In this document: positions 46,541 to 58,862 of the stretch, in pieces | Numbering within the stretch: position 1 is the stretch's first letter | Layout: the number at the start of each line of letters is the position of its first letter | Assembly: GCF_019320115.1 (NCBI RefSeq) | Contig: NC_089589.1 | Span: forward strand, 22,945,273-23,009,272 | Direction of reading: 5' to 3' | DNA length: 64,000 nucleotides | Source of the DNA: Miscanthus floridulus | Taxonomy: Eukaryota; Streptophyta; Magnoliopsida; Poales; Poaceae | The notes under the pieces: model-generated | Database searches by the model: none | The model's input: the letters and a program-made list of their open reading frames with translations, nothing else | Told to the model about the DNA's origin: nothing | Made by a program: the position numbers and the translations under genes

Positions 46541-47283
46541 CTAACATCTTCCAAGTTCTCATTCTCATCTTGGGAACGCTTGGTTTCATCAAATTCAACA
46601 TCATGAACTTCCTCAAGAGTACCACTATCCAAATTCCAAACTCTATATGCTTTGCTAGTAGTTGAGTATCTAAGTTGGAATCCTTCATCACATTTCTTGT
46701 TAAACTTGCCCAATCTAGTGCCTTTCCTCAAGATATAGCATTTACAACCAAAGACCCGAAAATATGCGATGTTGGGCTTTCTACCATTCAAGAGCTCATA
46801 CGGTGTCTTCTCTTTCAATGGGTGACAATAGAGGTGGTTGCTACAATAGCAACCCGTGTTGATAGCTTCGGCCCAAAAAGATTGACTCACATTGTACTCA
46901 CTAAGCATAGACCTTGCCATATCAATGAATGTTCTATTTTTCCTCTCAACAAGGCCATTTGATTGTGGAGTGTACTTGGCCGAGAATTGATGTCTAATTC
47001 CAAATTCATCACACAACTCATCAATTCTAGTGTTCTTGAACTCACTACTATTGTCACTTCTAACTCTCTTGATGGTTGTTTCAAACTCATTGTGAATACC
47101 CTTGACAAATGATTTGAATGTTGCAAACATATCACTTTTGTCCACTAGAAAGAATACCCAAATGTGTCTAGTATAATCATCTACTATCACAAAGCCATAT
47201 CTGTTTCCACCGATGCTAGTGCATTGTGTTGGCCCAAACAAATCCATGCACAATAATTCAAATGCTTTACTAGTGCTCATCAT
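46541..47283 (-). pseudogene. Copia integrase domain
   Basis: The catalytic D,D,E triad can be placed in LLCMDLFGP, VRSDNSSEF and QSNGLVERKNRT. Downstream phrases PYELLNGRKPNIAYFRVFGC and VWNLDSGTLEEVHDVEFDE are standard for copia integrase. Upstream, the zinc-binding lead-in (LCSSC-AGKQVG) is interrupted by a TAA stop near 47322, so the domain is no longer joined to the protease in one frame. Confidence 0.85.
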
Positions 47284-47574
47284 GCTTTTCTTAGGATGGG
47301 TGTTTCCAACTTGTTTTCCGGCTTAACAAGAGCTACAAAGCTTATCTTTCTCAAACACAACATCTTTCAAGCATCTAACCAAGTCATGCTTAACTAATCT
47401 ATTCAATTGTTTCATTCCAACATGACCAAGCCTTCTATACCATAACCAACCCATGCTAGACTTAGTGAACAGACATGTAGATAATTGAGCTTCACTAGCA
47501 TTGAAATCAACCTAGTATAGATTCTCATATCTAAAGCCTTTGAAGATCAAGTTAGAGCCATCTACACTTATGAT

Positions 47575-47870
47575 CTATACATCATCTACCCCAAATATGC
47601 ATTTGAATCCAAGATCACACAATTGAGCCACGGATAGCAAATTAAAGTTCAAGATCTCTACTAGTAACACATTGGATATGCTCATGTCATTGGATATTGC
47701 AATCTTACCAAGCCCTTTGACCTTGCCTTTGCCATTGTCACCAAATGTGATACTATCATAACCATCATTGCCATTGGTATTGATTGAGTTGAACATTCTT
47801 GCATCACCGGTCATGTGTTGAGTGCACCCACTATCAAGTACCCAATGCCTTCCTCCGGCTTTGTAATTGA
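47575..47870 (-). pseudogene. Copia aspartic protease region
   Basis: Minus-strand translation near 47860-47810 reads WVLDSGCTQHMTGDA with the DSG catalytic box, followed by NDGYDSITFGDNGKGKVKG and LNFNLLSVAQLCDLGF. These are typical of copia proteases. The region is in the polyprotein order between gag and integrase. Confidence 0.8.
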
Positions 47871-47884
47871 CCTACAAAAGAAGA

Positions 47885-48400
47885 TCAATTCTTTTTAGTT
47901 ACCCAAATTTGCTTGGGTCCTTGAAGGTTAGTAACCATGCTCTTTGGCACCCAAATGGCTTTCTTCTTTGAGCCCATCCATGGTGTACCCATGAACTTAG
48001 CTTTCACACCATTTGTACCCTTAGTAAGCACATAGAAAGAATTAATCTTAATTGAGGATACATTAGCATTTTTGCTCTTGTTCTTGCACTCATGCTCTTT
48101 ATGACCAACTTGCTTGCAATTAGTGCAAAACCGACCATTGTTCTTCACAAAACTAGTCTTGTGAGGAGCAAAGGCCGCCTTTCCTTTCTTGGGGGTATAG
48201 CCCAATCCCTCTTTGTAGAGAGAAGCTCTTTGGCTACCCAAGCACATAAGCAAGCGGTCCTCACCACCATAGGCCTTAGCCAAGGTGTGAGTGAGCTCAT
48301 TGACCTCCTTCTTGAGGGTCTCATTCTCAACCATTATTGAGGCATCACATGTGAAACTGTCACTACTAGATGGGGGTGGAAGTACTACAAGAAGGGTTAG
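47885..48400 (-). pseudogene. Copia gag C-terminal segment with second zinc knuckle
   Basis: Reads ENETLKKEVNELTHTLAKAY, GEDRLLMCLGSQRASLYKEG, then a CCHC-type knuckle CTNCKQVGHKEHEC and GPKQIWVTKKN. It is separated from the main gag frame by stops near 48440-48458, so the ancestral long gag is broken here. Confidence 0.75.
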
Positions 48401-48457
48401 TGGGAGCAACAATGATAGGCTTATAGAATGATTCATCAATTAAATAACAAGTTAAGC

Positions 48458-49939
48458 CTATATTACATGTCTCAGCATGCTTCTTCTCATTTGCTCATTA
48501 AGCAAAGTGGAATGAGCTTTTTTAAGCTTCTTGTGAGCCTTGCCAAGCTTCTCATGGGCTTCCTCAAGCCTCTCATGAGAAGCATTGAGCTCATTAAAGG
48601 CTTGCTTAAGGGCTTTTAGTTCCTTACGCAAGCTTTTGCATTCCCTTCTCTTAATATCAAAGTGTTCTTTAGCATCATCTAGCATGTCAAGTAGTTCATC
48701 CTTAGTTGGTTCATCATCATCACTATCACTTTCATTTTCATTTTCATTATCATATTCCTCATTACTTCCATCATCACAAGTTTGTACCTTAGTGGCCTTA
48801 GCGATGAAGCATGATGGAGTGTCGAAGAGAGAAGGCTTCTCATTGATAGCTATGCTTGCAAGTGCCTTCTTCTTGTTGGTCTTGTCATCATCACTATCAT
48901 CATCATCACTTGAGGAAGCATCACTATCCCAAGTGACCACGTATGAACCACCCTTCTTCTTTTTCTTGAAGGTCATCTTGTCCTTCTTCTCTTTCTTTTC
49001 CTTCTTGTCCTTCTTCTTATTCTTCTTGTCATCATCATTGTCACTATTATATGGGCATTGAGCAATAAGATGATCTTTGCTTCCGCAATTTAAGCACCTT
49101 CTTGACTCTTCCATATTCTTGGATGAAGACTTCTTTCTTCTAGCATGGTAGCCCTTCTTCATCATGAACTTGCCAAATCTCTTGACAAAGAGAGCCATCT
49201 TCTCATCACCCATCTCATCAAAGCTCAAGTCTTCATCTTCACTTGATGATTCTTGCTTTGCCTTGCCCTTAGATGATGTGGCCTTGAATGTCACACTCTT
49301 CTTCTTCTCATATTTCTTTTCCTTTATTTCTTCCTTCTCATCATCGTCTCTATATGTATCATCAGTCATTATATCTCCTAACACTTGGTTTGGTGTCATG
49401 GTGTCCAAACCACTCCTCACTAGAATAGTGACCAACGTGCCAAATCTTGAGGGTAGGCATCTCAAGAACTTATGGGAGAAGTCCTTGTCCTCCACCTTCT
49501 CTCCAAGTGCTTTGAGATCATTGACAAGCACTTGAAGCCTATGAAACATCTTCGACACACTCTCATCCTCCTTCATCTTGAAACTAGCAAACTTCTCCTT
49601 GAGGATATATGCCTTGGCACCCTTCACTGCTGGAGTGCCCTCAAATGACTCCTCCAACTTCTTCCAAGCCTCATATGCCATCTCAATGTTCTTGATTTGT
49701 TCAAATGTTCTCTCATCAATAGCATCATGAATGGCACTAAGAGCAATGTCATTGTTTTGGAGAAGCAATTCTTCAGCGGCGGTGGGATTCTCTGGATCTT
49801 CTATCTCAATCTTGGTCTCCACCACTTTCCAAACCTTCCTATTGATTGACTTGATATATGTTGTCATCTTAGCCTTCCAATAGGGATAGTTTGAGCCATC
49901 AAATTGGGGTGGCTTCTTGGTGTTGTTGATTTTAGCCAT
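48458..49939 (-). CDS. Copia gag protein
   Basis: 493 residues starting MAKINNTKKPPQFDGSNYPY, the N-terminal signature of SIRE-type gag. It has a UBN2-like capsid region (through about 200), a lysine- and aspartate-rich linker, a CCHC knuckle CLNCGSKDHLIAQC (about 280-295), and a C-terminal coiled coil rich in KKLKKAH-like heptads. It binds element RNA and forms the particle. It is the longest open frame of the element and starts 57 bp downstream of the LTR edge. The frame stops short of the rest of the polyprotein. Confidence 0.85.
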   Translation of the reverse strand: MAKINNTKKPPQFDGSNYPYWKAKMTTYIKSINRKVWKVVETKIEIEDPENPTAAEELLLQNNDIALSAIHDAIDERTFEQIKNIEMAYEAWKKLEESFEGTPAVKGAKAYILKEKFASFKMKEDESVSKMFHRLQVLVNDLKALGEKVEDKDFSHKFLRCLPSRFGTLVTILVRSGLDTMTPNQVLGDIMTDDTYRDDDEKEEIKEKKYEKKKSVTFKATSSKGKAKQESSSEDEDLSFDEMGDEKMALFVKRFGKFMMKKGYHARRKKSSSKNMEESRRCLNCGSKDHLIAQCPYNSDNDDDKKNKKKDKKEKKEKKDKMTFKKKKKGGSYVVTWDSDASSSDDDDSDDDKTNKKKALASIAINEKPSLFDTPSCFIAKATKVQTCDDGSNEEYDNENENESDSDDDEPTKDELLDMLDDAKEHFDIKRRECKSLRKELKALKQAFNELNASHERLEEAHEKLGKAHKKLKKAHSTLLNEQMRRSMLRHVI

Positions 49940-49981
49940 TTTGACACCGAAGGTTGTTAAGCCTCAAATCACGGTGACCTC

Positions 49982-49996
49982 GGCTCTGATACCACT
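49982..49996 (-). promoter_or_regulatory. Copia primer-binding site
   Basis: Minus-strand AGTGGTATCAGAGCC directly after the LTR end. TGGTATCAGAGC is complementary to the 3' end of initiator methionine tRNA, the usual copia primer. Confidence 0.9.
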
Positions 49997-51935
49997 TGAA
50001 AGGTCCTAATGGCTAGAGGGGGTGAATAGCCTATTAAAAGTTTCTACAACAACACTTAGCAAACCGGTTAGACAAATATAAGGCGAAGCGAGTGTTGCGC
50101 TAGCGTACTAAAATGCAAGCCACCTACCACAATTCTAGTTTCTATAGTCTCTATCCACACAATGGCTATGCTACTACACTAAGTTAGTGAGCTCTCAAAG
50201 ACTAACTAAAGAGCCTCACTAACCACAAGTCCCGATACAAGCTAGCTCTCAAAACTAATTACACTAAAGAGATTAGCTTACACACTACGAATGTAATACA
50301 AGCGAGAATGGCGATGATTATACCGACATGTTGAGGTATGAGCCAATCACAAGATGGAGCCAATCAATCAATCATAAGATAGCCAATGAAATCCTCGGAC
50401 AAGGTGACACAAGATTTTTTATCGAGGTCACTTGCTTGCCGGCAAGCTAGTCCTCGTTGTGGTGATTCACTCACTTGGAGGTTCACGTGCTAATTGGCAT
50501 CACATGCCAAACCCTCAATAGGGTGCCGCACAACCAACACAAGAGGAGGATCACACAAGCCATGAGCAATCCACTAGAGTACCTTTTGGCTCTTCGCCAG
50601 GGTAAAGTCAAGAACCCCTCACAATCACCAAGATCGGAGCCAGAGACAATCACCAACCTCCGCTTGACGATCCTCGCTGCTCCAAGCCATCTAGGTGGCG
50701 GCAACCACCAAGAGTAACAAGCGAATTCCGTAGCAAAACACAAACACCAAGTGCCTCTAGATGCAAACACTCAAGCAATGCACTTGGATTCACTCACAAA
50801 GATGATGAATCAATGATGGAGATGAGTGGGAGGGCTTTGGCTAAGCTCACAAGGTTGCTATGTCAATGAAAATGGCTAAGAGACTGAGCTAGAGCTGGCC
50901 ATGGGGCTTAAATAGAGAGCCCCCATGAATAGAGCTGTTGGCTCCTTTGTTCAGTGAAACACGGGCTGACCGGACATGCCGGTCAGGTTGACTGGACGCA
51001 GGACCCTAGCGTCCGGTCACCCGATGATCGCCAGTGTCATCAGCTTCAAATACAGAGCACCCAATTATAATGGCTAGTTTGCTTCATCTCACGTGTTAAG
51101 TTGCGACCGGACACGCTGCTCAAATTGACCGGACGGTCCACCACTGGAGTCCGGTCGTTTCCAGTAAGGTACCAGAGGCGGTTTTTCATGATCGGATGCA
51201 TCCGGTCCACCATGACCGGACGCTCCAGAGCGTCCACTCTTCTTCCTCTTCTCTGCGTGCCGCCACGTCAGTAGGACCGGACGCTGAACAATGTTCAGCC
51301 AGAGTCCGGTCACTTTTCTTCTCCGAGTCCGATCACAGGGCAAATCGAGCCCAAGAGCACCCCATTCTTTTATAATTGACCGAACGCTGGAACCCTGAGT
51401 CTGGTCGCTTCGAACTCAGCGTCCGGTCACTGTTTCTCAGTGACAATCACCTGCTTCACTTCACCAAATCCTCCACCCTTGCTCAAGTGTGCCAACCACC
51501 AAGTGAATCACCTTGTGCACGTGTGTTAGCATATTTTCACAAACATTTTCAAGGGTGTTAGCACTCCACTAGATCCTAAATGCATATGCAATGAGTTAGA
51601 GCATCTAGTGGCACTTTGACAACTGTATTTCGATACTAGTTTCACTTCTCTTAATAGTATGGCTATCAATCCTAAATGTGATCACACTCGCTAAGTGTCT
51701 TGATCACTAAACTAGAAAGCTCCTATCAATTTCACCTTTGCCTTGAGCTTTTTGTTTTTCTCTTTCTTCTTTTTCCAAGTCCAAGCACTTGATCATCACC
51801 ATGGCATCACCATCATCATGATCTTCACCATTGCTTCATCACTTGGAATAGTGCTACCTATCTCATGATCACTTAGATGAACTAGGTTAGCACTTAGGGT
51901 TTCATCAATTCACCAAAACCAAACTAGAGCTTTCA
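49997..51935 (-). repeat. 5' LTR of the copia element
   Basis: A 1939-bp LTR with ends TGAAAG and CTTTCA, inverted as expected. A TATA-like CTATTTAAG on the minus strand lies at about 50907-50915. Inside, TCCGGTCA / TGACCGGA phrases recur between 50960 and 51430. No second LTR exists in the window. Confidence 0.88.
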
Positions 51936-53659
51936 GTGGAGCGGGGACTAACTTGTTGCCAGCGGTTCCCTGACTTCATCTTTACTGCGTGGCCACCATC
52001 ACGCAACTGCTCGGAGGCGTGTCGCGGGGATTGAAGGGACGCCTAGCCAGTTCCCCAGGGTCCTTTGTAGTCGCTGATGGCTGATTGGAGGGCCCGGAGC
52101 CGCTCATAGCGCACCATGTTTGGCTATAAAGGGAGCCCCCAAGGGACGCGGCATCTTCAATCCCTTCCTCCGGCCCCCTCTCTTCTTCTTCCTCAGATCC
52201 ATCTTCTTTGGCGGTGATGGTGGTGGCGATTAAGTGCGACGCTTCCCTCCGAGTGGGCTTGGTGTTTTCCGCCGGGCGACTGCTTCTTCGAGGGTGGAAG
52301 GACTCCAGCGGCCATTGAGCCGACAGCATGGCATAGAGGCAGTGTAGAACCACAATGCTGGGTGGGAGACCAGGGCCTCCATTGCCGCCGCCGGCCCGAG
52401 TGTCCGCTCTTTTGCCTTGAGTTGCCAGTGCCAATGCTTTCCTGCCGTCGAGGCCCGTCGAGCTGTCGGGGGCTTTCCGTTTTGTCAATGGACGAGTCAG
52501 TGGCCCAGGGGCTCAGCGATTCTCTGCACCGATGAGCTTCACCGAGCGCCGCCAGTCCCGAGTGGGGATCGACTCCCGAACTCTGGCGAGGCAGCGTTGG
52601 CCCCACGTTCACTGTGCCTGTCTGCGTGCCATGGAAGCTCGACCGGGGGTGGTGGGTCGGTAGCGGTTTTTGCCACCATATATTGTAATCGGGTCGTTCC
52701 CAATTGATGAAATGAAATTACTTTTGTGTGTAATCCCATTTTGCACTTGAGTCATGCTCAGAGACTTGATCCCTCGTTGGGCTGGGTGGTTACAATGATG
52801 GCCTCGTTCGCTAAGATCGCCGCGCCCGTGCTGCTAGCGGGTAAGTCCGTGAGAACCCCGGGTTTACGGTCGTTCCGAGCCCCAGTCATGTCCCCAGAGG
52901 GGAGATCCTCGGTTCCCGACCGAGCCACTCATATAGTTCCCGAGCCCATCTATCGGTACTCGGGGACTCGCTGCCTCCCTCATTGGGTCACCACGAGTGG
53001 CTCAAGTCAGTACTCGGGCATCGTTTGTCACAATAGTCGGGGCTCTCCTAGGCGCCCTAGCTATAGCCACGTGGGCTCACCTCCCGAACATCCCTTGCAC
53101 TTTTAGTTGCTTCGAGCGACCTTGAAGCCTAGTGGGCCGGCCTTGAACTCTTGGCGATGCCTCTTCTGGGGGCCCCCGGACCAGCATGTGATAGGGTGAA
53201 ACGATCCGATGAAGGATCAGGAGATAGGCAAAAATCTGCAAAGAAAATGGAATGGACACAAGAGAGGGGAAAGAGGACATAGCTGGTAACACGATGGCTG
53301 GGGCTGCTCTGTTAGCGCCTTGCCGATCTCTCCTGCTCCTCCTACTCCGTGCGCCTATCCTTACCTCGCTCGAGGGCCTTCTGCAGCGGTCCTCCTTCTA
53401 AAAACGTCAGCAAGTGGTTAGCTCGGTTGATCCTCTAGTGCGGCCGAGCCATTGTTGGGATGCTTGGGTAGGAAGACAGTGAATAGAGTAGACAGAGGTA
53501 AGCCAAGCAAGAGGGTTCGGGGATCGGGACTTGTCTTGGTTTTTGTTGATGGAGAGGAAGGACGGCGAAGGAGGTTGGCAGGCGGGCCATGGCTCAGGAG
53601 GTGTCACTACTGGGTGGTTGGCTTGGTGTTGGCCTTCCTTCACAGGAAAGGTCAAAACT
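51936..53659. mobile_element. GC-rich LTR-retrotransposon fragment (orientation uncertain)
   Basis: On the plus strand a TATA-like GGCTATAAAGGGAGCC (52122-52137) is followed by a pyrimidine-rich leader, and near 52670-52740 by a stretch like an LTR polyadenylation region (ATATTGTAATCGGGTCG, ATGAAATGAAATT). This looks like a plus-oriented LTR. On the minus strand, however, 51982-52488 is an open frame of 168 codons with an acidic stretch. The copia LTR inserted next to it at 51936. Confidence 0.45.
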
Positions 53660-53667
53660 CACCTCGA

Positions 53668-54033
53668 TCAGGTTAGCCCCTTTTGGGGAGCTGAGTGCTT
53701 GGATGGAGGGGCCAGCCGAGACACCGCTGCTACTAGAGGTCTTGACCGCCTTGCCGGTGCTCGGTCGGTCGAGCACCGCCTTCGTCTTGGACGCTTCCTT
53801 TGCCGGCGCCCTCCCTGCGTCATAGCCAGGGTCGTCGAGAGCATAGGGACGATGAGCATGGCCGCTTGGGTTACGCAGTCTTGCTCGCTGTAGTAGGCTT
53901 GCTCAAAGCTGCCCTCGATGATGATGACCCCCTTCGGGCCGGGCATCTTGAGCTTGAGGTAGGTGTAGTTGGGGATGGCCATGAACTTGGCGAAGCACGA
54001 TCGATGGAGGAGGGCGTGGTAGATACTGGGCAA
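53668..54033 (-). pseudogene. Gypsy polyprotein segment between protease and RT
   Basis: Reads IYHALLHRSCFAKFMAIPNY, TYLKLKMPGPKGVI and SFEQAYYSEQDC, phrases found in grass gypsy polyproteins just upstream of reverse transcriptase. A stop at about 54078 separates it from the protease frame, and the expected RT does not follow. Confidence 0.75.
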
Positions 54034-54078
54034 GTTGACGACCTCGAAGGTGAGCGGCTCCTTGCGGAAGTTTTCCAG

Positions 54079-54405
54079 CTAGCTAGAGGTGATGTTGAGC
54101 CGAATGCGCCCGAGGGGTGCGGCTTCCTTCCCTAGCACAATCCCGTAGAATGGCACCTTGCTGGGGCGCAGGCTCCTCTGAGGGATGCCCATCTTGTCAA
54201 GGGTGCTGGCATAGAGTATGTTGAGGCCGCTGCCCCCGTCCATCAGCACCTTGGTGAGGCGCGTGGTGCCCACGATTGGGCCGACCATGAGAGGGTAGCG
54301 CCCCGGATGGGGGACACGATAGGGATGGTCTTCTTGGTAGAAGGTGCTAGCCATCTGGGACCATCGGAGCCGCATCGGGGCATCGAGGGTGTGGATGGCG
54401 TTCAC
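54079..54405 (-). pseudogene. Gypsy aspartic protease
   Basis: Contains TKVLMDGGSGLNILYASTLD, with D-G-G-S-G at the catalytic position, followed by a PLGRIRLNI-like segment. The preceding HPGRYPLMVGPIVGTTRLTK matches the region that leads into gypsy proteases. An in-frame stop sits at the right edge between gag and protease. Confidence 0.8.
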
Positions 54406-54593
54406 CTCCTACTCGGTGAAGCGACACTGCTAGTGGGATTCATACGCCAAGGAGCCCCTGAAGATCATGAGGCAGCGCTGGGCCTTAGGAAACTCATTGT
54501 CTTCCTCCGGGGCACTGTCCGCTAGGTCACTGGCCTTCGGGGTAGGCTTCTAGGCCTTGCCTTGTTGGCTGAGGGTGCTACGGATGTAGCCCT

Positions 54594-55436
54594 TCATGGT
54601 AGTGTAGTCCTTGAGAAGATGCTTTGCCTGCCCCTCATGGAACGGGCAGGGGGACTCGAGCACCTTCTTGAAGTGCTCTGGTCGTGCAGCACGCCCACGG
54701 GGCTGAGGTCTGGCGGCGCAGTCGGCTGGGGCGACCATCTCCTCCCCATGGTGCTTCCGGTCCATGTTCCGCCTGTCGCGGCGTCGCTGGGAAGAGACGA
54801 GACCACCGACACCGTCACCATCACTGAGGTGGCCGGTGGCCTTGGCTTTCCCACTGAAGTTGGCCTGGATGGCCTCCTCGTCGATGGCGTACTAGGTGGC
54901 AACGTCCAAGAGCTCCAGCGTTGTGCACGGATCTCGCGGCCGAGCGTGTGGACGAGTGCCTCGCAGGTCACGCCGCAGCTGAAGGCGTTGATCATGTCAG
55001 CGTCGGTGTTGTTTGGGAGCTCATAGCGCTTCTTGGAGAAGCGCTGAATGTACTCCCAAAGGGTCTTGTCAGCCCTCTGCTTGCAGCTGCGGAGATCCCA
55101 AGAGTTCCCCGGGTGGGTGTAGTTACCCAGGAAGTGGCCGATGAAGACCGCACAGAGATTGCCCCAGCAGTGGATGCTGCCAGGCTCGAGTTGCTCAAGC
55201 CAAGCTCTGGTCGAGCTTGACAGAAGTAGAGGAATGTACTGAACGACGAAGTCATCGTCCGACCCCTCAGCCTTCATGGCGAGGCAGTAGTCCTCTAGCC
55301 AATGATTCAGGTTGGTCTCGCCGTTGTACTTGGAGATGTGTGTCGATGGCCGGAAGCGCCGGGGGTAGGGGCCGCCCGGATCACTGCCCCGAATGCCAGG
55401 GGGCTGAAGTGATCCAGGATGGGGCCCCCGCCCCAT
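54594..55436 (-). pseudogene. Gypsy gag (retrotrans_gag) region
   Basis: Reads ISKYNGETNLNHWLEDYCLA, then LLLSSSTRAWLEQLEPGSIH and WEYIQRFSKKRYELPN, the conserved gag layout of Ty3/gypsy elements. After about residue 175 (GREIRAQRWSS) the frame departs from the expected course, suggesting a frameshift. The zinc-knuckle part is recognisable only as CPFHEGQAKHLLKD-like sequence in another frame near 54600-54660. Confidence 0.78.
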
Positions 55437-57489
55437 CGCTCAGGGGTATGGGACTATGCCTGAGCGTGGCACCTGGCCTCGATGGTGTCGCGGACGTCGC
55501 GGTCGTCACCAATACGGTGCCGCGTGGGGGGACGCCAAGGAGAAAGGTCGCGCCTTCGCTCCTGCCGAGGCTTGGCGCCTCGGATCCATGGCTGGTTGGA
55601 GCTATTGTCGGAGGTGTCGCCACTGCTCCCCACCGCCTGTGGGATGTGAGACTTGGAGCGCGCCCTATTGGCGATGGCCGTCGTCTGGGATGGCTAGGAG
55701 AGCATAGTGTGGCACCGAGAGGCTGAACTCTCGGCCTGCTGCTCGAGGGCGACGCGGGAGGAGCCGCTTCGCCTTGTTCCGCCGCTCGTTGGTCTTCAGG
55801 TCTAGCATGTCGGAGAGGACCTCGAGGAAGGTGCGGAGTGAGGGGACGTCAGTCCCTGCTGCGCCGGAGAGGATGACGCTTTCGCGGTGCCTCACGACTG
55901 ATGAGGTGCTCCAGCTCCAGCTGGAAAGACGCCGCTGCATTCTGTATCCTGAAAGGCAGGTCCGAGAGGTCGTACTAGAAGCAATTAGGCGGCAGGAGCA
56001 CCTCACAGGTGGCGATCTAGTGGTGGATGTTGGCCAGCATCTATAACATCTGGCGATGGTCTGACACGGTGGGGTTAGGGCCTAGACCGCGCTGGATCTG
56101 ATGGGCTAGGACCTCGAGAACTGTTCCCAAGAGCCCTGGCGGAGGGGGCAACACCGGGGGCTCGTTGCCTGCCGGCGCAACACCGTGGAGTGGACGAAGC
56201 TCGCCATAGCAGTTGGTGATGTTGGCCAGGCTCCCAAAGTTTAGGACCCTACCCAGAGCAAAGGCGCCGGCCATGATGGAGAACTCGCCAAGGAAGCGGA
56301 CATCATCGTCTAGGGCAGCACCACTTGCTCCGGCGATGAGGCAGGTGGCTCCGGCCACCGTAGAGCTAGAATCGCACTTGACGCTACCCCCTACTTGGCG
56401 CTCCAGTTGTCGTCGGGTCAAAACCGCGGCAAGCATGTTGTTCGAGTCGGCATCAGAGTACGAGGTCTCCGGTGGCTCGGGTGGACTCAGGAACACAAGA
56501 ACCACGCAGAGAAGTCGCAACGGTTTATCCTGGTTTGGGCCAATTCGGTCCCTATGTCCAGCAACATATGATCCTCATACACTAGAGCACCAAAAATCTG
56601 GGGGTTACAATAGTGTAAAGAAAGAAGATTTGGTAGGGGGGTTAGCTTGGTGCTAATCCTAAAGTTGCCTCACCGCCGATGGAGTCTCCCCCTCATCGCA
56701 GAGGAAGGAGACGGTGGGATGCAGTGGAGAGGGGCTCTCGGTGTCCCTTTCTGGGTTGCCTTGCTCTCGGTGCAGAGAGGAGGCAGATGGAATGGAATGG
56801 AGTGTCTGGTGATTGAATTGGGATCCTCCCACTTCTAGGTCTGACCTTATCCCTTATATAATGAGATAGGTCGGGTACAAGGTGGTTTGAGGGTTCAAAT
56901 CTATAGTCTACGTGCGTCGGAGTCTAGGAGAGGCTTGCAGCGGTGCGCCGTGGACCGTCGAGGTGTCTTGGAGCCGAAGAAGCCTAGGCGTCGTCTGGCT
57001 GCTCTGTTCTGACACTCTGCGTGTCAAAGGGTGTCAACTTGGACTGGCCTCCCCTGGGTGAGACCTTCTGGAGTCTTCTTGGTGGCGAAGGAGGTCGACC
57101 GAGCTCCCGGAGGTCGCGGGAAGCTTTGTCTTCTTGTGTCACGCCCCGGACATGACCCTGTCGGAGGAGCAGTTGGCAGGGGCACGCCTAGGGAGCGGCG
57201 CCAGGGAGCCCCCGGGCATCGATAGCCTGGGGCTTGTCTTCTTGTGCCCGGGCCTTGGCTGGCATCGTTAGCCAGGCAGGAGCCAAGGACCGGGCTTGGT
57301 CGTGCCGTAGATTGGGAGCCCAAGGCTCGGGAAAGCCCCCGAGCCCTAGGCGTCAGGCTCAGCCGAGTCTCTTTGTCAGAGGGTGCGCGCGAGCGTGCCC
57401 GATGGGCATAGCCCTCGAGCCCGCGGCCGATCCTGAAGGGGTCGGTCGGGGGGTCTTATTCGTTCGGGAACCATTGAACCCAAGGCACA

Positions 57490-58310
57490 TACCTGTACGT
57501 TAGGATCTCGTCAGTATGTATGTTTGATTGATCGATATATTAATCTAACTTTATTTTAATAACCAAAATGTATAGAATGGATCATGGAGGATTCAAACTA
57601 TACAGCCACGATGTTGTCAGAAATTGGTCCTGCTATCGGCCAGGTTGAAGGTGAAAGAAGGTACCAGAGAAACGAGAGGATTTATTTTAACGAACATCCA
57701 TCTCTGCTGATGGTTCGGTAATTAACTAATTGGTCCCAATACAAGTCTACATCAAGGTAGTCCAGGTTTGAAACCTAAAGATTGGTTCCTTATATGATCC
57801 TACTAGAAAATAAATTCGTCCCTTTGTGACATTTGACACTATATGTTCAATTTCGTTGCAACTTACCATGAGATTATTCATAAAAGGATCAAACACCCCT
57901 GGTAGAAAAACGAACAAACGGAAGTCAATTATTAGGATCCAACTCGAATGGTTATTAAAGTATGCACATCTTGACCTGAAGAGGCTACGTTTTTCTCCCT
58001 TATTCATTCTCTCCTGGATGTAGGTAAACCTAATGTGATATCCCTTGTATCCTTAGCTTTTTAACCATTCAAGAGATGAGACAAGTGAGGCAAGTTACAT
58101 GGACAATTACTCAGGTGTCAGTGGTAAAACCTGTCAATCAGGATATATGCCAAAGGCCCCATGAGTACTTTTCTTAACTTTTTACGCCATGTTCAGAACA
58201 GAACTTTAAATCATATTTTATTTTAACATGTTTACAGGATCTTGTCAAATTGTAATAGTTTGAAAAGGTTGTTAGAGAAAAGGATAAAAATTACATATGC
58301 TATATGTTAA
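57490..58310. other. No gene recognised
   Basis: AT-rich sequence between the gypsy LTR and the 5.5-kb duplication. I find no match to any other part of the window and no open frame worth reporting. It may be intron or flank of the NLR-C/D locus. Confidence 0.5.
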
Positions 58311-58862
58311 TATCTAACTCGGTTATATATTTAAAAGTTACACTCCTGTCACCGAATATTAGGACTTCTAAAAATTTAGGACAAAATAAATTAGGCAACA
58401 AGAGAAAGCCTCACATTCCCATCATTAAACAGTAGTGCCCAGTCCTGATTGTCTTTAATAGTACAGGCTATAAATTGCTGATTCTTGTCACACCGTGGAG
58501 GATGGGACTCGGTGTTGGAGATATTAAACCTTAAGCACTAGAAGCCCTTTGCAACGAAACGATACAATATAGTAAAAGTTTAGAAATATTAATCTCATGA
58601 CCATTGAAAGGGTTGCGGCTCTCAAAAGAATCTAGAGTTGTGACCACAAGTATCAGTAACATTGTAATTATGCTTGTACATGAGCTCTTATGAAACTGCA
58701 AAAGTACCTACAGTAATTTGTGTAATGTATGAAAATTTAAAAAAAAAATTACTACATATTACTAACTTTATTATTGTTTGTAGTTTACACTTATTCCTTT
58801 TTAGGCTTTTATTTCGCATGTTCTTTATCATGCTCTGTGTTCGTGATTCTTTACCGACATTT

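Larger units (their letters stand above)
46541..51935 (-). mobile_element. Truncated SIRE-type copia retrotransposon
   Basis: On the minus strand the order is LTR (51935-49997), primer-binding site, gag, protease and integrase. Reverse transcriptase, RNase H and the 3' LTR are absent, because the element ends inside or just after integrase at the CACTA/GRF joint. Lineage is inferred from the long LTR, long gag with two zinc knuckles, and integrase phrases such as MDLFGPTQCTSIGGNRYGF. Confidence 0.88.
53660..57489 (-). mobile_element. Ty3/gypsy retrotransposon, 5' half
   Basis: Minus-strand order is putative LTR (57489 to about 56535), leader, gag, protease and the start of the protease-RT link. 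Reverse transcriptase, RNase H, integrase and the other LTR are absent. The LTR begins TGTGCCTTGG at 57489 and has a TATA-like TTATATAAGG at 56852-56861. The end of the LTR and the primer site were not defined. Coding parts are interrupted. Confidence 0.75.

Noticed and set aside
52417..53106. Host gene on the plus strand within the retroelement region
   Set aside because: The sequence has LTR-like TATA and polyadenylation features, and overlapping open frames on both strands show no recognisable domain.
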